NCBI RefSeq assembly: GCF_002358085.1 | Contig: NZ_NTJD01000009.1 | Span: 1-64,000 of the forward strand | Direction of reading: 5' to 3' | DNA from: Pseudothioclava arenosa | GTDB taxonomy: Bacteria; Pseudomonadota; Alphaproteobacteria; Rhodobacterales; Rhodobacteraceae | DNA: 64,000 nt | Shown here: one piece after another, positions 42,337 through 50,782 of the stretch | Layout: each line of letters begins with the position of its first letter | How positions within the stretch are numbered: the first letter of the stretch is position 1 | The notes under the pieces: model-generated | Told to the model about the DNA's origin: nothing | Database searches by the model: none | What the model saw: the letters and a program-made list of their open reading frames with translations, nothing else | Made by a program: the position numbers and the translations under genes

Positions 42337-43608
42337 ATGCAGGCAGGAACGGATAGACAGGTGCGGCGACGGAGGGTGTTCTACATCCCCGGCTACGACC
42401 CGATTCACCCGCGCCGCTACCGCGAACTCTATCGCAGCGAAAGCGCCGCCCAAGCCGCAATCTCGGGCTATGAGATCGCGCTGCGCCCGAAAACGACGGG
42501 CGGCCCCTACGGCTGGCATGTCAGCGCGACGCAGGACGGCCAGCACACCGAAACCGACGTCGAGGTGCTGGTCTGGTCCGACATCGTGCGCGCCTCGATG
42601 GGCGCCTCGATCCCGGCGACCTACTGGCAATTGCTGCGCACCGCATGGGTCTATATCGCCTCGGGCGCGCTGTTCCGGCTGATGCGGCTGCGCAAGGGCC
42701 CGGTGATCGCCGCGCTCTACCCGATCGCGGTGCTGCTGGTACAGGCGCTGGGCGGCGCGCTTCTGGGCTGGGCGGTCGCAGCCCTCACCGGCCTCCTGCC
42801 GCCCTTCCCGGGCCGCGGCCTCGTTGCGCTGGGTCTGGCACTTGCCACGCTCGCGCTCACGCTGCGCTGGTTTCGCAAGCACGACAACCGCATCTACGCC
42901 TATTACCTGATGCATGACTACGCCTTCTCGGCCCGCTGGAAAGGCGCCAACCCGCCCGCGCTCGAAGCCCGCATGGCCGAGTTCCGCCATGCCATCGAGA
43001 CCGCGCTGACCGAGGACTGGGACGAGGTCCTCGTCATCGGCCACAGCTCGGGCGCGCATCTGGCCATCTCGATCCTCGCCGATCTCCTGCGCGCCCGCCC
43101 CCTTTCATCGAGCCCGAAATACTCCGGGGGGGATTTGGCCGCAGGCCAAGGGGGGGCAGCGCCCCCCGCGCTTTCCTTCCTCTCGCTCGGCCAGGTCGTG
43201 CCGATGATGAGCTTCCTGCCCAAGGCCAACCGCCTGCGCGCCGACCTGCGGTTTCTGGCGGGCTCCGAGGCGCTCGCCTGGGTTGATGTGACCGCGCCGG
43301 GCGACGGCTGCGCCTTCGCGCTCTGCGATCCGGTCAAGGTCTCGGGCGTCGCCCCCGCCGATCAACACGGCCCCTTGGTGATCTCCGCCGCCTTCACCCA
43401 GACGCTCAGCCCCGAACGCTGGGCGGCGCTACGCTGGCGCTTCTTCCGGCTGCATTTCCAATATCTCTGCGCCTTCGACCGGGTCGGCGATTACGACTAT
43501 TTCCGCATAACCGCCGGGCCGCAGACGCTGGCCGCGCGCTTCGCCGGACGCACCCCGTCAAAAAGCCGCATTGAGCGCGCCGTCAACCGCTATAGGGACT
43601 GCGCATGA
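42337..43608 (+). CDS. Membrane-associated alpha/beta hydrolase-like protein carrying an in-frame repeat
   Basis: The 423-residue protein begins with a basic stretch and FYIPGYDPIHPRRY, contains two to three hydrophobic segments near 120-178, and has the nucleophile elbow GHSSGAH near 235-241 (Ser237). A catalytic acid and His can be guessed in VTAPGDGCAFALCDP and FQYLCAFDRVGDYDYFR but not proven. Residues 256-278 (LSSSPKYSGG to APPA) are encoded by a dispersed palindromic repeat (43102-43170). The gene overlaps the cytochrome P450 gene by four bases, so the two are probably co-translated. Substrate unknown. Confidence 0.7.
   Translation: MQAGTDRQVRRRRVFYIPGYDPIHPRRYRELYRSESAAQAAISGYEIALRPKTTGGPYGWHVSATQDGQHTETDVEVLVWSDIVRASMGASIPATYWQLLRTAWVYIASGALFRLMRLRKGPVIAALYPIAVLLVQALGGALLGWAVAALTGLLPPFPGRGLVALGLALATLALTLRWFRKHDNRIYAYYLMHDYAFSARWKGANPPALEARMAEFRHAIETALTEDWDEVLVIGHSSGAHLAISILADLLRARPLSSSPKYSGGDLAAGQGGAAPPALSFLSLGQVVPMMSFLPKANRLRADLRFLAGSEALAWVDVTAPGDGCAFALCDPVKVSGVAPADQHGPLVISAAFTQTLSPERWAALRWRFFRLHFQYLCAFDRVGDYDYFRITAGPQTLAARFAGRTPSKSRIERAVNRYRDCA
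43102..43170. repeat. Dispersed palindromic repeat, copy A (inside the hydrolase gene)
   Basis: It carries CTTTCATCGAG, CGAAATACTCCGGGGGGG, TTGGCC-GCA-GGCCAA and GGGGGGC-AGC-GCCCCCC. Reversed and complemented, it matches copy B (50648-50706) over most of its length: GGGGGGC-n-GCCCCCC, GGCCTGCGGCC, CCCCGGAGTATTTC and CTCGATGAAAG in the same order. It lies in frame in the hydrolase coding sequence. Confidence 0.75.
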
Positions 43609-44990
43609 ACTGCCCGATCCCGCCAAAACCGCCCGCCCGCCCCGACAAGGTCTCGCTCTGGCGCTATTTCCGGCTGTTCCGCCAAGACATCCTCTCGGCG
43701 CAGCCCGCGCGGCTCTACCGCGCCTGGATGGCCGAGTTTCGCACGCCGTTCTTTCGCTCGTTCCTGTGCAACGACCCCGATCTGGTCGATCTGGTGCTGC
43801 GCGAGCGCCCGCTCGACTTCCCGAAATCCGACCGCGTGCGCGAAGGGCTGAAGCCGCTCTTGCGCGACAGCGTCTTCATCACCAATGGCGAGACCTGGGC
43901 GCGCCAGCGCCGCATCATCGACCCGGCGTTTGAGGGCGGCCGCCTGCGCGACACGTTCGGCGCGATGTGGGATGCAGGCGAGGCCTGCGTCGAGCGCCTG
44001 CGCCGCAAGACCGGCGCGGAACCCATTGAGATCGAATCCGAAACCTCGCATGCCGCCGCCGATGTGATCTTTCGCACCCTGTTCTCGATCCCGATCGAGA
44101 ATGAGACCGCCGCGGCGGTGTTTTCCGAGTTCAAGGCGCATCAGCGCTCGGCGCCGGTGGTCAATCTGGGCGCGCTCTTGCCGCTGCCACGCTGGTTTCC
44201 GCGTTTTCACGGGCGCGAAACACGCCGTACCGCCGCGCGCATCCGTGCCCTGATCGAAGGGCTGACGCGCGCCCGCGCCGCCGAGATCGCGGCGGGCACC
44301 GCGCCCGACGATCTCGCGACCAAGATCATGACCACGCCCGACCCCGAGACCGGCAAAACCTTTGGCACCGGTGAGATGGTCGATCAGGTCGCGATCTTCT
44401 TCCTCGCAGGGCATGAAACCTCGGCCTCGGCGCTGGCCTGGGCGCTTTACCTGCTGGCCACCCATCCCGAGTGGCAAGAGCAGGTCGTAACCGAGGCCGA
44501 ACAGGCCTTTGGTCATGAAGTCCCTTATTTTTCAACGCTCAACAAGCTAAAGCTCAGCCGCGCCGTGTTCCGCGAGGCAATGCGGCTTTACCCGCCCGTG
44601 CCGATGTTCGTGCGCGAAGCGACGCGGCCCGAATGTTTCCGTGACCGCTCTGTCGCCCCCGGCGATCAGGTCATCGTCAGCCCCTGGCACCTGCATCGCC
44701 ACGCGCGGATCTGGGACAATCCCGACGGGTTCAACCCCGCCCGCTGGGACAGCGAGAACGGCAAAGAGGGGCTGCGGCGTGCCTATATCCCGTTCTCGGC
44801 GGGCGCGCGGGTCTGCCCCGGTGCGGGCTTTGCCATGGCCGAGGGGCCACTGATCCTGTCGATGATCACGCGGGCGTTTCGCCTGACCGCGCTGCCCGAG
44901 CGCCCGCCGATGCCGGTCGCGCATCTGACGGTGCGGGGCGCGGACGGGATCTGGTTGAAGCTGGAAGATCGCGTGAAATCAGTTGCTTAA
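43605..44990 (+). CDS. Cytochrome P450
   Basis: The 461-residue protein has the P450 landmarks: I-helix AGHETSASALAW near 268-279, K-helix EAMRLYPPVP (ExxR) near 325, PERF-like region FNPARWDS and the haem loop FSAGARVCPGAGFA with the ligand Cys404. It has no membrane anchor and would need a ferredoxin/reductase pair, which is not in the window. It is likely to oxidise a lipid or other hydrophobic substrate prepared or released by the coupled alpha/beta hydrolase; that is inference from the shared transcript. Its stop overlaps the convergent kinase gene by four bases. Confidence 0.92.
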   Translation: MNCPIPPKPPARPDKVSLWRYFRLFRQDILSAQPARLYRAWMAEFRTPFFRSFLCNDPDLVDLVLRERPLDFPKSDRVREGLKPLLRDSVFITNGETWARQRRIIDPAFEGGRLRDTFGAMWDAGEACVERLRRKTGAEPIEIESETSHAAADVIFRTLFSIPIENETAAAVFSEFKAHQRSAPVVNLGALLPLPRWFPRFHGRETRRTAARIRALIEGLTRARAAEIAAGTAPDDLATKIMTTPDPETGKTFGTGEMVDQVAIFFLAGHETSASALAWALYLLATHPEWQEQVVTEAEQAFGHEVPYFSTLNKLKLSRAVFREAMRLYPPVPMFVREATRPECFRDRSVAPGDQVIVSPWHLHRHARIWDNPDGFNPARWDSENGKEGLRRAYIPFSAGARVCPGAGFAMAEGPLILSMITRAFRLTALPERPPMPVAHLTVRGADGIWLKLEDRVKSVA

Positions 44991-45673
44991 TCTCGGATCA
45001 CGAAATCCGCGCCGCGGTTTTCCTGAACCGTGATCTGCCCGTTCGGCAGATCGTTCTCCGCCACACGCCGCGCAATCTCCTCGGGCGCCAGACCAAGATC
45101 GCGCCAGCGCGCCTCAAGCCGCGCGCGCAACTCGTCAGCCGGAACATCAAGCCGCACGGTCAGGTCGAAGCAGGGGAACAGGTCACGCCAAGGCGCACGC
45201 GTCAGCAGAAGGTAATTGCCTTCGACCAGCAGGAATTGCGCGCGCGCGGGCACCAGATGCGCCGCCGGAACAACCGTGTCGGCCACCCGGTCGAACCCCG
45301 GCACGGCAACATCGGCATCGCCTGCACGCAACGCCATGAGAGCGGATGATATCCCTTCGATATCAAACGTTTCCGGCGCGCCCTTAACGTGCAAAAGATC
45401 GCGATCTTTGAGCGTCGCATTGTCCAGATGGAACCCATCCATCGGCACCACCGCCGCCAGGCCCGGCGCTTGCGCGTTCAGCGCCTCGGCCAGTTCCGCA
45501 GCCAGTCGCGACTTGCCCGAGCCCGGCGCGCCCGCGATCGCGACGATCACCCGGCCCCCGCCCAGCTGCGCGATCTGCCCGGCCAGCTCGGCGCGCGGCA
45601 GGCGCAGCTCGGAGGACATGAACGCCCCCCATTCGCCCATCGGCCCGTCGGAATCGCCCAGCCAGTCGCTCAT
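44987..45673 (-). CDS. P-loop nucleoside/sugar kinase family protein
   Basis: The 228-residue protein has a Walker A GAPGSGKS at 48-55, MDGFHLDNATL near 77-87 (uridine-kinase/panthothenate-kinase fold), a FLLVEGNYLLL strand near 147-157 and VPADELRARLEAR near 175-187. Relatives are uridine, pantothenate and fructose/ribose-type kinases. The substrate is unknown. An N-terminal acidic stretch may be spurious; a later Met (about residue 19) is an alternative start. It precedes a ThiE-like gene on the same strand by four bases. Confidence 0.78.
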   Translation of the reverse strand: MSDWLGDSDGPMGEWGAFMSSELRLPRAELAGQIAQLGGGRVIVAIAGAPGSGKSRLAAELAEALNAQAPGLAAVVPMDGFHLDNATLKDRDLLHVKGAPETFDIEGISSALMALRAGDADVAVPGFDRVADTVVPAAHLVPARAQFLLVEGNYLLLTRAPWRDLFPCFDLTVRLDVPADELRARLEARWRDLGLAPEEIARRVAENDLPNGQITVQENRGADFVIRD

Positions 45674-45677
45674 ACGC

Positions 45678-46298
45678 TCAGCCCATCGCTGCGATCAGGC
45701 GGCCCATCTCGGCGACCGGATCTTCGGCGCCCCAGACTTCTTCGCCGATCGCGAAGAAATCAGTGACCGGCGCGAATTCACGGATCAGATCGAGGCTCAG
45801 CGCGCCTTCGGCCACCACCGGCACCTCGATCATCTGCGACCACCATTCAAACAACTCGAAAGGCGCGCGCGCGCCGGTGCCGAGCGTGCTTTCGCCGATC
45901 GGGCCGAGACTCACGTAATCGGCCCCCGCCTCTCCCGCGTTCATCCCGTCATGGCGCGAGCCGCCGCAGAAGGCGCCCACCACCGCATCCGGCCCCAGCG
46001 CCTTGCGTGCGGCGCGCACCGAACGCGCACCGTCCCCCAGATGCACACCATCGAGCCCGTGACGCTCGACCAGTTGCAGATGGCTGTCGATCACCAGCGC
46101 CACGTCGCGCGCATGCGCGATCTCGCGGCAGGCGTCGGCCGCGCGCCCGATCGTGTCTTCGTCGCGCGTGGCCAGCGCCAGCCGGATGCAGGCGATCTCA
46201 TGCGCGTCCAGCATCCGCCCCAAAATCGCGGGGAAGCTGCCGAGTTCAAAGGCGGGCGGCGTGACAAGATAGATCTGCGGGCGGTTTTCGTCGGCCAT
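45678..46298 (-). CDS. Thiamine-phosphate synthase-like protein (ThiE family)
   Basis: The 206-residue barrel protein starts PQIYLVTPPAFELGSFPAIL and has IACIRLALATRDEDTI, VALVIDSHLQLVERHGLDGVHLGDGARSV (read in parts near 65-95) and AGADYVSLGPIGES near 128-141. ThiE condenses HMP-diphosphate with the thiazole phosphate. Key Arg/Lys residues of canonical ThiE are partly replaced (DSHLQL instead of NDR), so it may be a TenI-like or divergent paralogue. Its upstream partner on the transcript is not seen; the P-loop kinase gene follows. Confidence 0.75.
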   Translation of the reverse strand: MADENRPQIYLVTPPAFELGSFPAILGRMLDAHEIACIRLALATRDEDTIGRAADACREIAHARDVALVIDSHLQLVERHGLDGVHLGDGARSVRAARKALGPDAVVGAFCGGSRHDGMNAGEAGADYVSLGPIGESTLGTGARAPFELFEWWSQMIEVPVVAEGALSLDLIREFAPVTDFFAIGEEVWGAEDPVAEMGRLIAAMG

Positions 46299-46394
46299 GG
46301 CGCGTCCTTTCGGTTTCGCCCGCTTCTAGCGCAAGGCGCGCGCCCTTGCCAGAGGGGAGCGCGGCAAGTATGCGGGGCCCCGAAGGAGAGGCCC

Positions 46395-47129
46395 ATGGAC
46401 ACCCACCCCGCGATCATCCTCGTGCGCCCGCAGATGGGCGAGAATATCGGCGCCGCGGCGCGCGCGATGCTGAATTTCGGCCTCGACAAGCTGCGACTGG
46501 TCGATCCGCGCGATGGCTGGCCGAACCCGAAGGCGGTGGCGATGGCCTCGGGCGCGGCGGGCAAGGTGCTGGATCACGCGGGCGTCTTCGCCGATGTCGC
46601 GGGCGCCGTGGCCGATTGCGATTTCGTTTTTGCCACCACCGCGCGCGGGCGCGAGTTGCCGAAACCCATCTACACCCCCGAGGCCGCGATGACCGAGGCG
46701 CGCGCGCGCATCAAGGCGGGCCAGCGCGTGGGCATCCTGTTCGGACCCGAGCGCACCGGGCTGGAAAACGACGACATCACGCGCGCGAATGCGATCATCA
46801 CCGTGCCGGTGAACCCCGAATTCTTTTCGCTCAACCTCGCGCAGGCGGTGCTGCTGACCTCCTATGAATATTCGCGCCATACGCTTGAAGCGGTGCCGGT
46901 CGATCCGGGGCTGGCAGGGTTCGACCTCGCCAACCAGACCGAGGTGGAAAAGCTTGGCGATCACTTCGAGGAGCGGCTGGAAGAGGCCGGGTTCTTCTTT
47001 CCCGAGCACAAGGCCCCGATGATGAAGCGCAACCTGCGCAACATGTGGACGCGCTTTGGCATGACCCGCGCCGAGGTGCAGACGCTCCATGGCGCGCTGC
47101 GCCAGCTGATGCGCGGGCGCGACCAATAG
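46395..47129 (+). CDS. SpoU-type RNA 2'-O-methyltransferase, TrmJ-like
   Basis: The 244-residue protein is a SPOUT knot methyltransferase with AIILVRPQMGENIGAAARAMLNF near 6-28, LVDPRDGWPNP, FATTARGRELPKP near 84-96, GILFGPERTGLENDDI near 118-133 and VPVNPEFFSLNLAQAVLL near 141-158. These match TrmJ, which 2'-O-methylates position 32 of some tRNAs. The ATG at 46395 follows GAAGGAGA. It is divergent from the ThiE-like gene across 96 bases. Confidence 0.9.
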   Translation: MDTHPAIILVRPQMGENIGAAARAMLNFGLDKLRLVDPRDGWPNPKAVAMASGAAGKVLDHAGVFADVAGAVADCDFVFATTARGRELPKPIYTPEAAMTEARARIKAGQRVGILFGPERTGLENDDITRANAIITVPVNPEFFSLNLAQAVLLTSYEYSRHTLEAVPVDPGLAGFDLANQTEVEKLGDHFEERLEEAGFFFPEHKAPMMKRNLRNMWTRFGMTRAEVQTLHGALRQLMRGRDQ

Positions 47130-47169
47130 GCGCGTTGCCGTTCGGTGCGCGCGGCCCCACCTAGGGCGG

Positions 47170-47931
47170 ATGTGGCAAAGCCTGAAAATAGCGTTGATGG
47201 CGACCCTGACCGGCTCGATCCTGGGCGGGCTGGTGCTGATGTGGGTTTACCCCGCGCTGCGCGCGGCCGCCTTCCCCGAGCGCATGGGGCTGGTGACGCT
47301 CGCGCCCGGCGTAGCCGCCGACACCGCTTTCACCCTGCCCGAGCGCGCGCAGCTTCTGGCCAATATCGACACGGCCCGCGCCCGCGTGGCCGCGTTTTAC
47401 GGCGCGTTTGATGCGAATGTGAAGCTTGTCGCCTGCAAGACCGACGCCTGCGACACGCGGCTTTCGGGGCGCGCGCCGGGCACGGCGGGGGCTGCGGCGA
47501 TGACCTATGGCACGCCGGTCGTCTCGGTCCTGCACCTCAGCCCGCGGGGGCTCACGCCCACGATCATCGCGCATGAGTTCTCGCATGCGGAACTGGCGCG
47601 GATCACCGGGCTACGCGCGAGCCTGCAAGGCAAGATCCCGGCCTGGGTGAACGAAGGCCTCGCGGTGATCGTCTCGGACGATCCGCGCTATCTGGGTGCG
47701 GGCATGGGCCCCGAACGCTGCCTTGCGCCGCCTGTCGATCTGGTCGAGGGCCTGACCGAGTTTCGACGCAAAGGGGCAACGGACGACACGCTTTATGCGC
47801 GCGCGGCTTGCGGGGTGCTGCACTGGATGGCGGTGAATGGCGGGCGGCGCGGGCTTCTGGAGGCGCTGCGCGAGATCGGCGCGGGTCAGACACCCGCCGC
47901 GCCCTTCACCCTTGGCCGCTCCCCCGCCTGA
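47170..47931 (+). CDS. Membrane-anchored HExxH protein (putative gluzincin-like peptidase)
   Basis: The 253-residue protein has an N-terminal membrane anchor (IALMATLTGSILGGLVLMW) and a zinc motif IIAHEFSHAEL near 131-141 (H135, E136, H139), with a Glu 23 residues further on in WVNEGLAV. That HExxH-x22-E spacing fits gluzincins. Several Cys residues suggest disulphides and an extracytoplasmic site. I recognise no named family. A GTG or ATG start slightly upstream is possible; the ATG at 47170 gives a clean anchor. Confidence 0.7.
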   Translation: MWQSLKIALMATLTGSILGGLVLMWVYPALRAAAFPERMGLVTLAPGVAADTAFTLPERAQLLANIDTARARVAAFYGAFDANVKLVACKTDACDTRLSGRAPGTAGAAAMTYGTPVVSVLHLSPRGLTPTIIAHEFSHAELARITGLRASLQGKIPAWVNEGLAVIVSDDPRYLGAGMGPERCLAPPVDLVEGLTEFRRKGATDDTLYARAACGVLHWMAVNGGRRGLLEALREIGAGQTPAAPFTLGRSPA

Positions 47932-48012
47932 GCCGCACAATCGCAGCTTGAACGCCCCGCGCCCCCCGCCTAGGTTGGGCGCGCATCAGAAGCCCGCAAC
48001 AGGGAGAGGCGC

Positions 48013-49155
48013 ATGAGCGGCAAGCGCAGCATTTTCGAAGAGGTGGGCGAGACGTCGGCGAAACCCGCCGCCCCCAAAGGCGGCATGATCGACACCCGTC
48101 CCAAGGGCGCGCGCGCCGCGATCCGGGTCTGGCTGTTCGCGCTCTTCGCGCTGGTCGCGGCGATGGTGCTGGTGGGGGGCGCGACGCGGCTCACCGACTC
48201 CGGGCTGTCGATCACCGAATGGAAGCCCGTCACCGGCGCGCTGCCGCCGATGTCCGCCGCCGACTGGCAGGTGGAATTCGAGAAATACCAACAGATCCCG
48301 CAATTTGCCGCGCTGAATGCGACGATGACCGTCGAGGAATTCAAGGGCATCTACTGGTGGGAATGGGGGCATCGCCAGCTTGGCCGCTTCATCGGTCTGG
48401 TCTGGGCGGTGGGCTTCGTCGGCTTTTGGGCGACGAAGCGTATCCCGACCGGCTGGACGGGGCGGCTTTTGGGCTTGGGCGTGCTGGGCGGGCTGCAAGG
48501 CGCGATCGGCTGGTGGATGGTGTCTTCGGGGCTGGGGGGCGAGATGGTCTCGGTCGCCTCCTATCGCCTCGCGGTGCATCTGGGGCTGGCCTTCGCGATC
48601 CTCGGGCTGATCGCCTGGTATGCGCTGGCACTGGGGCGCAAGGACTCCGACCTCTTGCAGGCGCGCCGTCTGGGCGAGCCGAAGCTGTTCGGCATGGCCA
48701 CGGGCGTGATGCATTTCGCCTTCCTGCAGATCCTGCTGGGCGCGCTGGTGGCGGGGCTCGACGCCGGGCGCGGCATGACCGACTGGCCGCTGATGGGCGG
48801 CGAGATCCTGCCCTCCGAGGCTTTCGATCTCGAACCCCTCTGGAAGAATTTCTTTGAAAACCCGGTGCTCACGCAATTCCTGCACCGGATGGCGGGTTAT
48901 GGGCTGGTGATCTTTGCAGGCATCGCCGCGCTCAAGGGCCGCCGCTCGGCCCATGGCGCAACCCGCACCGCGTTTCTGTGGATGGGGGCGGTCGTGCTCT
49001 TGCAACTTGCGCTTGGCATCGTCACGCTGGTCCATGGCGCGCCGCTGTCGCTGGGCCTCGTGCACCAGGCCGGCGCGATCCTCGTCTGGGTGATTGTGAT
49101 CCGCGCGCGCTTCCTTGCGCGGCACCCGATCCTGCGCTCGATCCGGGAGGGCTGA
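48013..49155 (+). CDS. ctaA: Haem A synthase CtaA
   Basis: The 380-residue protein has about eight membrane helices and CtaA-type features: LVGGATRLTDSGLSITEWKP near 55-74, YWWEWGHRQLGRFIGLVWA near 115-133 with the His ligand, VHLGLAFAILGLIAWY, and LTQFLHRMAGYGLVIFAG near 285-302. It oxidises haem O to haem A for cytochrome aa3 oxidases. A cytoplasmic N-terminal tail of about 35 residues precedes the first helix. The oxidase genes are not in the window. Confidence 0.93.
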   Translation: MSGKRSIFEEVGETSAKPAAPKGGMIDTRPKGARAAIRVWLFALFALVAAMVLVGGATRLTDSGLSITEWKPVTGALPPMSAADWQVEFEKYQQIPQFAALNATMTVEEFKGIYWWEWGHRQLGRFIGLVWAVGFVGFWATKRIPTGWTGRLLGLGVLGGLQGAIGWWMVSSGLGGEMVSVASYRLAVHLGLAFAILGLIAWYALALGRKDSDLLQARRLGEPKLFGMATGVMHFAFLQILLGALVAGLDAGRGMTDWPLMGGEILPSEAFDLEPLWKNFFENPVLTQFLHRMAGYGLVIFAGIAALKGRRSAHGATRTAFLWMGAVVLLQLALGIVTLVHGAPLSLGLVHQAGAILVWVIVIRARFLARHPILRSIREG

Positions 49156-49157
49156 TC

Positions 49158-50627
49158 ATGAACGCATTCGCCGAGCTGATGGCATTTCAACGCGAGACCG
49201 AGGCGCTGGCCTCGGTGGCGGGGCGACTGGGCTGGGATCAGGAGACGATGATGCCGCGCGGCGCGGCCGAGCAACGCGCCGAGGAAAGCGCCGCGCTTGA
49301 GGCCGTGTTGCATGCGCGGCGCACCGATCCGCGGCTGGGCGACTGGCTGGCGCGCGCGAATGCCCCGGATGCCGCCGGCGAACGCGCGCTGGACCTGATC
49401 GCGCGCAGCTACAACCGCAACACCCGCATTCCCGCCCGCCTCGCCGCTGAACTGGCGCGGCTGACCTCGCTCGCGCAGGGGATCTGGGCCGAGGCCCGCG
49501 CCAATGAGGCCCCCGCCGATTTCCTGCCCACCCTGACCGAGGTGCTGGCGCTGAAACGCGAAGAGGCCGCCTGCCTTGCCGAGGGCAATCTCTATGATGC
49601 GCTTCTGGACGATTACGAGCCGGGCATGACCAGCGCCGAGATCTCGGCCATGTTCGAAGCCCTGCGCCCGCGCCTTGTCGCGCTGCGTGAGGCGGTCTTG
49701 GGCGCGGATCGCCAGCCCGCCGAAATCAGCCATATCTTCCCGGAAAACGCACAGCTGCGGCTGGCCAAGATCTGCGCCACCGCCTTCGGCTATGACTGGA
49801 CGCGCGGGCGGCTCGATATGGCCGTGCATCCGTTTTCCTCGGGCTCGGGCCATGACGTGCGCATCACTACGCGGATCTCGGAAACCGACCCGTTCAACTG
49901 CATCTACTCGACGATCCACGAGGTCGGCCACGCCTGCTACGAACAGGGCATCGACCCCGATTACCTGTTCACGCCGCTCGGCGCCGGGGTCTCGATGGGT
50001 GTGCACGAAAGCCAGAGCCGGATCTATGAAAACCAGCTTGGCCGCTCCGCCGCTTTCACCGGCTGGCTGCACACTCGCATGGTCGAGATGTTCGGCGATT
50101 TCGGCGTCTCCGACCCGCAGGCCTTCCACGCCATCGTCAACCGTGTCTCGGACGGGTTCATCCGCACCGAAAGCGACGAGCTGAGCTATAACCTGCATGT
50201 CATGCTGCGCTTCGATCTGGAGCGTGACCTGATCGCCGGGACACTCGAGGCGGCCGATCTGGAAGAGGCCTGGAACGCGCGCTTCGCCACCGACTTCGGC
50301 CGCGCGCCCGAGCGCCCCTCGCAGGGCTTCTTGCAGGATGTGCACTGGTCGGTGGGGCTGTTCGGCTATTTCCCGACCTACAGCCTTGGCAATCTCTACG
50401 CAGGCTGCCTCAACAAGGCGCTGCGCGCGGCGGTGCCCCATGTCGATGCGGCACTCGCTCAGGGCGACGCGAGCCCCGCCACCGGCTGGCTGCGGGAAAA
50501 CCTGCAACGCCACGGCGGGCTGCGCCAACCGCGCGAGACGATCGAGACCGCCTGCGGCTTCGCCCCCACCGCCGAGCCGCTGCTGGACTATCTGGAACAG
50601 AAATTCAGCGCGATCTACGGGCTCTGA
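49158..50627 (+). CDS. M32-family carboxypeptidase
   Basis: The 489-residue protein has the thermostable carboxypeptidase 1 order: MMPRGAAEQRAEE near the N terminus, DVRITTRISE near 231-240, the zinc site TIHEVGHACYEQG near 252-264 (H254, E255, H258), ESQSRIYENQLGRS near 286-299 with the third ligand, and FIRTESDELSYNLHVMLRF near 334-352. M32 enzymes remove C-terminal residues from peptides in the cytoplasm. It starts two bases after the ctaA stop. Length is normal. Confidence 0.93.
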   Translation: MNAFAELMAFQRETEALASVAGRLGWDQETMMPRGAAEQRAEESAALEAVLHARRTDPRLGDWLARANAPDAAGERALDLIARSYNRNTRIPARLAAELARLTSLAQGIWAEARANEAPADFLPTLTEVLALKREEAACLAEGNLYDALLDDYEPGMTSAEISAMFEALRPRLVALREAVLGADRQPAEISHIFPENAQLRLAKICATAFGYDWTRGRLDMAVHPFSSGSGHDVRITTRISETDPFNCIYSTIHEVGHACYEQGIDPDYLFTPLGAGVSMGVHESQSRIYENQLGRSAAFTGWLHTRMVEMFGDFGVSDPQAFHAIVNRVSDGFIRTESDELSYNLHVMLRFDLERDLIAGTLEAADLEEAWNARFATDFGRAPERPSQGFLQDVHWSVGLFGYFPTYSLGNLYAGCLNKALRAAVPHVDAALAQGDASPATGWLRENLQRHGGLRQPRETIETACGFAPTAEPLLDYLEQKFSAIYGL

Positions 50628-50647
50628 GCGGGCCGGTTCAAGCGGAT

Positions 50648-50706
50648 GGGGGGCTCTGCCCCCCGGCCTGCGGCCTCCCCCCGGAGTATTTCACGCTCGA
50701 TGAAAG
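50648..50706. repeat. Dispersed palindromic repeat, copy B
   Basis: GGGGGGC-TCT-GCCCCCC, GGCCTGCGGCC, CCCCCCGGAGTATTTC and CTCGATGAAAG follow in that order, in reverse orientation to copy A. It lies in the M32/tgt gap. The adjacent element at 50713-50782 starts with the inverse CTTTCAT end, so the two make a head-to-head pair around CCGGGG. Confidence 0.75.
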
Positions 50707-50712
50707 CCGGGG

Positions 50713-50782
50713 CTTTCATTTTGCCGGAAATATCCCGGGGTGAATGGCGCGGAACGCGCCAGAGGGGCGGCGCCCCTGCCCC
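50713..50782. repeat. Dispersed palindromic repeat, copy B' (diverged, opposite orientation)
   Basis: CTTTCATTTTGCCGGAAATA, then TCCCGGGG, an internal GGCGCG-GAA-CGCGCC stem, and GGGGC-GGC-GCCCC parallel copy A (CTTTCAT, CGAAATACTCCGGGG, GGGGGC-n-GCCCCC) with differences. It ends exactly at the tgt stop; the final GC stem may act as the tgt terminator or as an RNA 3' end. Confidence 0.6.

Noticed and set aside
50648-50782. CRISPR-like repeat or a larger mobile element
   Set aside because: There are only two facing copies with no regularly spaced units and no transposase; it fits a REP-type palindromic element.
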